Shown here: piece after piece, positions 51,246-53,970 of the stretch
Numbering within the stretch: position 1 is the stretch's first letter
Layout of the letters: each line of letters begins with the position of its first letter
Source of the DNA: Candidatus Bathyarchaeota archaeon
GTDB lineage: Archaea > Thermoproteota > Bathyarchaeia > Bathyarchaeales > Bathycorpusculaceae
Direction of reading: 5' to 3'
Assembly: GCA_013388905.1 (NCBI GenBank)
Contig: JACAEI010000035.1
Span: forward strand, 1 to 53,970
DNA: 53,970 nucleotides
Made by a program: the position numbers and the translations under genes
The notes under the pieces: model-generated
Databases searched by the model: none
What the model was told of the DNA's origin: nothing
What the model saw: only the letters and a program-made list of their open reading frames with translations

Positions 51246-52424
51246 ATGGAACAAATGATTATAGACACAGCGAATCATATTGCCGGGTATGCTGCTAAAG
51301 CTGCTAGGGTTAAGGTTGTCGCGGCATATCCCATAACTCCTCAGACAACAGTGGTCGAGAAGATAGCTGAATTTGTCGAAGAGGAAAAAATGGATATTGA
51401 ATATATTCGTGTTGAATCCGAGCACAGCGCTATGGTGGCGTGTATAGGCGCTGCTGTTACTGGTGTAAGAACTTTCACGGCAACATCCGCGCATGGATTG
51501 GCTTTGATGCATGAAACTTTGCATTGGGCTTCTGGTTCACGCTTACCTATTGTTATGGTTGTTGTAAACCGTGCTATGGGCGCTCCTTGGAGCATATGGC
51601 CAGACTTTAGTGATTCCCTTTCTCAACGGGATACAGGCTGGTTACAGTTTTATTGCGCTGACAATCAAGAGGTCTTTGACACTATAATTCAAGCCTACAA
51701 ACTCTGCGAAAACGAGCGAGTCTTTTTACCAGCCATGGTTTGCCTTGAAGGTTTTATTTTGTCACATACCTATATGCCTGTGAAAATTCCTGACCAGGAA
51801 GAAATAGACGCTTTTCTGCCGCTATACAAATCTGGATGGACACTTGATATTAACAATCCCATATCACATGCTAATCTGGTCTCGCCAGAATGGTTCATGG
51901 AATTCCGCTATATGATTCAGGAAGCCATGGAAAACGCAAAACAGCTTATTCCAAAAATTGACAGAGAATATGAGAAACGTTTTGGCATAACACACGGCGG
52001 GCTTATTGAAAAGTACAAGTGCGAAGATGCAGATTTAATATTACTGACTATGGGGACAATGGGGAGTGATGCAAAAATAGCAGTTGACAGTCTACGTAAG
52101 GAAGGATTAAAAGTAGGCTTAGCAAGAATTCGAACTTTCCGTCCATTTCCAACCGAAGAAATTGGAAAAATTGCGGAACACGCGCAAATGCTTACTGCTG
52201 TAGACCGTCACATATCATTTGGAATGGAAGGGTTCCTCGCCTCAGAAATCAAAGCATCTCTTTTCAACAAAAAAGACAAGTCTTTAGTTGCTGGGTTCAT
52301 CGCCGGTTTAGGCGGAAGAGACGTAACCTCCGAAACAATCGAAAAAATTGCTAAAAAATCACTGAAATGGATGCATAGTGGCAAGGTGGAAAAAGAAACT
52401 ACATGGGTTGATTTGAGGGAGTGA
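51246..52424 (+). CDS. porA: Pyruvate:ferredoxin oxidoreductase alpha subunit
   Basis: A 392-residue alpha subunit: AYPITPQTTVVEKIAEFV near the N-terminus, RVESEHSAMVACIGAAVTGVRTFTATSAHGLALM, ASGSRLPIVMVVVNRAMGAPWSIWPDFSDSLSQRDTGWLQ and a C-terminal ADLILLTMGTMGSDAKIAVD domain. GGGAGGAG precedes its ATG. Together with porB it forms the pyruvate-oxidising core, giving acetyl-CoA, carbon dioxide and reduced ferredoxin; the reaction can run in reverse for carbon fixation. Confidence 0.94.
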   Translation: MEQMIIDTANHIAGYAAKAARVKVVAAYPITPQTTVVEKIAEFVEEEKMDIEYIRVESEHSAMVACIGAAVTGVRTFTATSAHGLALMHETLHWASGSRLPIVMVVVNRAMGAPWSIWPDFSDSLSQRDTGWLQFYCADNQEVFDTIIQAYKLCENERVFLPAMVCLEGFILSHTYMPVKIPDQEEIDAFLPLYKSGWTLDINNPISHANLVSPEWFMEFRYMIQEAMENAKQLIPKIDREYEKRFGITHGGLIEKYKCEDADLILLTMGTMGSDAKIAVDSLRKEGLKVGLARIRTFRPFPTEEIGKIAEHAQMLTAVDRHISFGMEGFLASEIKASLFNKKDKSLVAGFIAGLGGRDVTSETIEKIAKKSLKWMHSGKVEKETTWVDLRE

Positions 52425-52429
52425 TAGTA

Positions 52430-53356
52430 GTGGTCACAGTAAAAGAACTTTCAAAAGAAGAATATTTACTAGAAGGACACGCAGCATGTGCAGGATGCGG
52501 ACCGGCCATTTCCATACGCGTGCTCTTCAAGGCCTTAGGAAACAAAGTCTTTCTCGTGGTTCCCGCGTGCTGCACAACGGTAATTCAAGGACCCTATCCA
52601 TACACTTCCTTTAACGTTCCACTTCTAAACATATTGTTCGAATCAACAGCCGCCGCGGCTTCAGGAATTGTTGCCGCTCTGCGCCAAAGAAACATCAAAG
52701 ACATAACAGTAGTCGGTTGGGCTGGAGACGGCGGAACAGTTGACATAGGAATTCAAGCGTTGTCTGGGGCTGCCGAAAGAGAAACAGACTTCATTTACAT
52801 TTGCTATGATAATGAGGCTTATGGCAACACTGGAATGCAAAGAAGTGGGGCGACACCCTTCGGTGCATGGACTACAACTACACCTTCTGGAAAGAGAGAG
52901 CGGAAAAAAGACATGCCTTTGATTATGGCTGCCCATAGAATACCATACGTGGCGACAGCCTGTCCTTCATATCCGATAGATTTCGTAAACAAGCTCAGAA
53001 AGGCTAAGGAAATTAAAGGAACAAAATACATTCACATTCTAGCACCATGCCCAACTGGCTGGCGCTATGATACAAGCAAAACAGTTGAATTGGGAAGACT
53101 TGCTGTTCAAACTGGTTTATGGGCTCTCTACGAAATCGAGAATGGAAAGTTTAAGCTTAATGCTCCCAGTGACCGATTGATTGATAAGGCTAAGCGTAAA
53201 TCTGTCAAGGAATATTTTGCTTTGCAAGGAAGATTCCGTAGCTTAACTGAAAAAGACATTGAAAGAATTCAGAAATGGGTTGACGATGACTGGGAGAATT
53301 ACCGCAGACTAGCCGCCTGTAGTGCGTCTGACGCCACACCATACGGAAAAATATAA
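52430..53356 (+). CDS. porB: Pyruvate:ferredoxin oxidoreductase beta subunit
   Basis: From GTG at 52430 it has 308 residues: LEGHAACAGCGPAISIRVL (cluster cysteines), PACCTTVIQGPYPYTSF, the thiamine diphosphate motif VGWAGDGGTVDIGIQALSGAAER and DNEAYGNTGMQRSGATP. TPSGKRERKKD and TACPSYP favour pyruvate over branched-chain substrates. GGGAGTGAT just upstream supports this GTG, although a GTG at 52421 is also possible and would overlap porA by 4 bases. Confidence 0.93.
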   Translation: MVTVKELSKEEYLLEGHAACAGCGPAISIRVLFKALGNKVFLVVPACCTTVIQGPYPYTSFNVPLLNILFESTAAAASGIVAALRQRNIKDITVVGWAGDGGTVDIGIQALSGAAERETDFIYICYDNEAYGNTGMQRSGATPFGAWTTTTPSGKRERKKDMPLIMAAHRIPYVATACPSYPIDFVNKLRKAKEIKGTKYIHILAPCPTGWRYDTSKTVELGRLAVQTGLWALYEIENGKFKLNAPSDRLIDKAKRKSVKEYFALQGRFRSLTEKDIERIQKWVDDDWENYRRLAACSASDATPYGKI

Positions 53357-53428
53357 GAATCTAAAACTTTATCGTATAATCTGCTTTACGTTGCCATCCA
53401 CCGTAATCAACAATAAAGGAGGTAAAAT

Positions 53429-53770
53429 ATGACAGAAGAGAAACAGAAAAAAGAAACACCACAGAAAACAACAAAACCCACAAAAACCGTAAAAGTCAAT
53501 AACGAAAACATTGTCCTCATTGGAAAAAAGCCTGTGATGAACTACGTGGTTGCTTGCCTAACCTTCTTCAATTCTGGTGCCCAAAAAGTAACTGTAAAGG
53601 CTAGGGGGCGAGCGATCAGTAGAGCGGTCGACACGGTTGAACTGTTGAGGCGTTCTTTTGCGAAGGACCTGCAAATTCACAGTATCAACCTAAGCACGGA
53701 AGAAGTCGCAAGAAGCGAAAGCCAAAAATCCAAAGTTTCAGCTATCGAAATTACTGTCGCTAAATCGTAG
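53429..53770 (+). CDS. Alba DNA/RNA-binding chromatin protein
   Basis: In 113 residues an extended, basic N-terminal tail (about 25 residues, KETPQKTTKPTKTVKV) precedes the Alba fold: NIVLIGKKPVMNYVVACLTFFNSGAQKVTVKARGRAISRAVDTVELLRRSF. The GKKPVMNYV lysines are the nucleic-acid contact. AAGGAGGTAA before the ATG is a strong ribosome site, as fits an abundant protein. Confidence 0.93.
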   Translation: MTEEKQKKETPQKTTKPTKTVKVNNENIVLIGKKPVMNYVVACLTFFNSGAQKVTVKARGRAISRAVDTVELLRRSFAKDLQIHSINLSTEEVARSESQKSKVSAIEITVAKS

Positions 53771-53868
53771 TAAGTTATTCTTTCCCTCTACGGTGCTAAC
53801 TGTGAAACCAATGAGGTAGTCTACGTTGTGATCTAATTATGATTCTTTTTGTTTAGGTGCATAGGTAA

Positions 53869-53878
53869 TTATATAAAG
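53869..53878 (+). promoter_or_regulatory. TATA box of the gene at the right edge
   Basis: TTATATAAAG lies about 45 bases before ATG 53920, giving a transcript start near 53900 and a short leader that contains the GGTGAT ribosome site at 53909-53914. Confidence 0.45.
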
Positions 53879-53919
53879 AACTTTTTTTTCAAATCGTTAA
53901 TCCTTACTGGTGATTTGGA

Positions 53920-53970
53920 ATGAACGCCTATCCAAAAATAGTTGTTGATCCACCTGGACCTAAAGCCCGA
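53920..53970 (+). CDS. Start of a probable class III aminotransferase (partial)
   Basis: Only 17 codons are in the window: MNAYPKIVVDPPGPKAR. The IVVxPPGPKAR motif opens many archaeal acetylornithine/4-aminobutyrate aminotransferases. GGTGAT lies 5 bases before the ATG. The rest is beyond the right edge. Confidence 0.6.
   Translation, partial: MNAYPKIVVDPPGPKAR

Noticed and set aside
1-53970. CRISPR arrays, rRNA genes, insertion sequences or prophage
   Set aside because: No spaced direct repeats, rRNA-like sequence, transposase or phage structural genes were found.

Overview
This 54-kb window is archaeal chromosome. The evidence is both subunits of DNA polymerase D, an Orc1/Cdc6 initiator, NurA-HerA, Alba, Elf1, a Sec61-beta peptide, an Sm-like protein, geranylgeranylglyceryl-phosphate synthase, the archaeal phosphomevalonate dehydratase, AbrB-PhoU fusions, DUF2070/DUF99/DUF429/UPF0147 proteins and tRNA genes with bulge-helix-bulge introns. 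PolD, Orc1/Cdc6, Elf1 and many short archaeal orphans at moderate-to-low G+C fit a TACK-type archaeon, and Bathyarchaeia is my best guess. That placement is inference. TATA-type promoters, GGTGA/GGAGG ribosome sites and frequent TTG/GTG starts are seen throughout.

Layout. 0-11 kb: a RelE-type toxin-antitoxin pair, tRNA-Glu with an intron in the D-arm, phosphomevalonate dehydratase, an HD phosphohydrolase, thymidylate kinase, small archaeal proteins, pyrE, mutM, two DUF3795 proteins, an APS-kinase-like enzyme, a GIY-YIG nuclease and an APH-fold gene. 11-18 kb: a SAH deaminase-type amidohydrolase with adenosylhomocysteinase, several orphans, the remnant of a TrkA-C protein and a diphosphomevalonate-decarboxylase-family enzyme. 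17-23 kb: an AbrB-PhoU regulator divergent from a full pstSCAB-phoU operon. 23-28 kb: a secreted PEF-CTERM-type glycoside hydrolase, tRNA-Ser with a canonical intron, a nucleoside phosphorylase, a bactofilin-like beta-helix protein and a second AbrB-PhoU. 28-37 kb: a replication and repair island with DP1, DUF99, Orc1/Cdc6, a predicted origin, a winged-helix gene, nurA-herA, and a membrane-anchored coiled-coil winged-helix protein whose upstream region carries a TGTGAT repeat array. 37-54 kb: aminotransferase, nitrilase plus NAD synthetase, elf1, GGGP synthase, DP2, MazG, glyA, secG, Sm-like, DUF2070, the porGDAB operon, alba and the start of a probable class III aminotransferase.

The strongest observation is a replication origin between orc1/cdc6 and the winged-helix gene at 32.8 kb. 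One near-canonical ORB box and two ORB-like boxes with identical G-string halves lie around an AT-rich core. The second candidate is the membrane-tethered winged-helix protein with its helically phased TGTGAT repeats, about 4 kb from that origin.

Several genes are interrupted: mutM by an extra base in an A run, pyrE without a usable start codon next to a G run, an APH gene and a DUF2070 gene each by one in-frame TAA, and a TrkA-C relic by TGA. Consensus or assembly errors and real gene decay cannot be told apart from the sequence alone.
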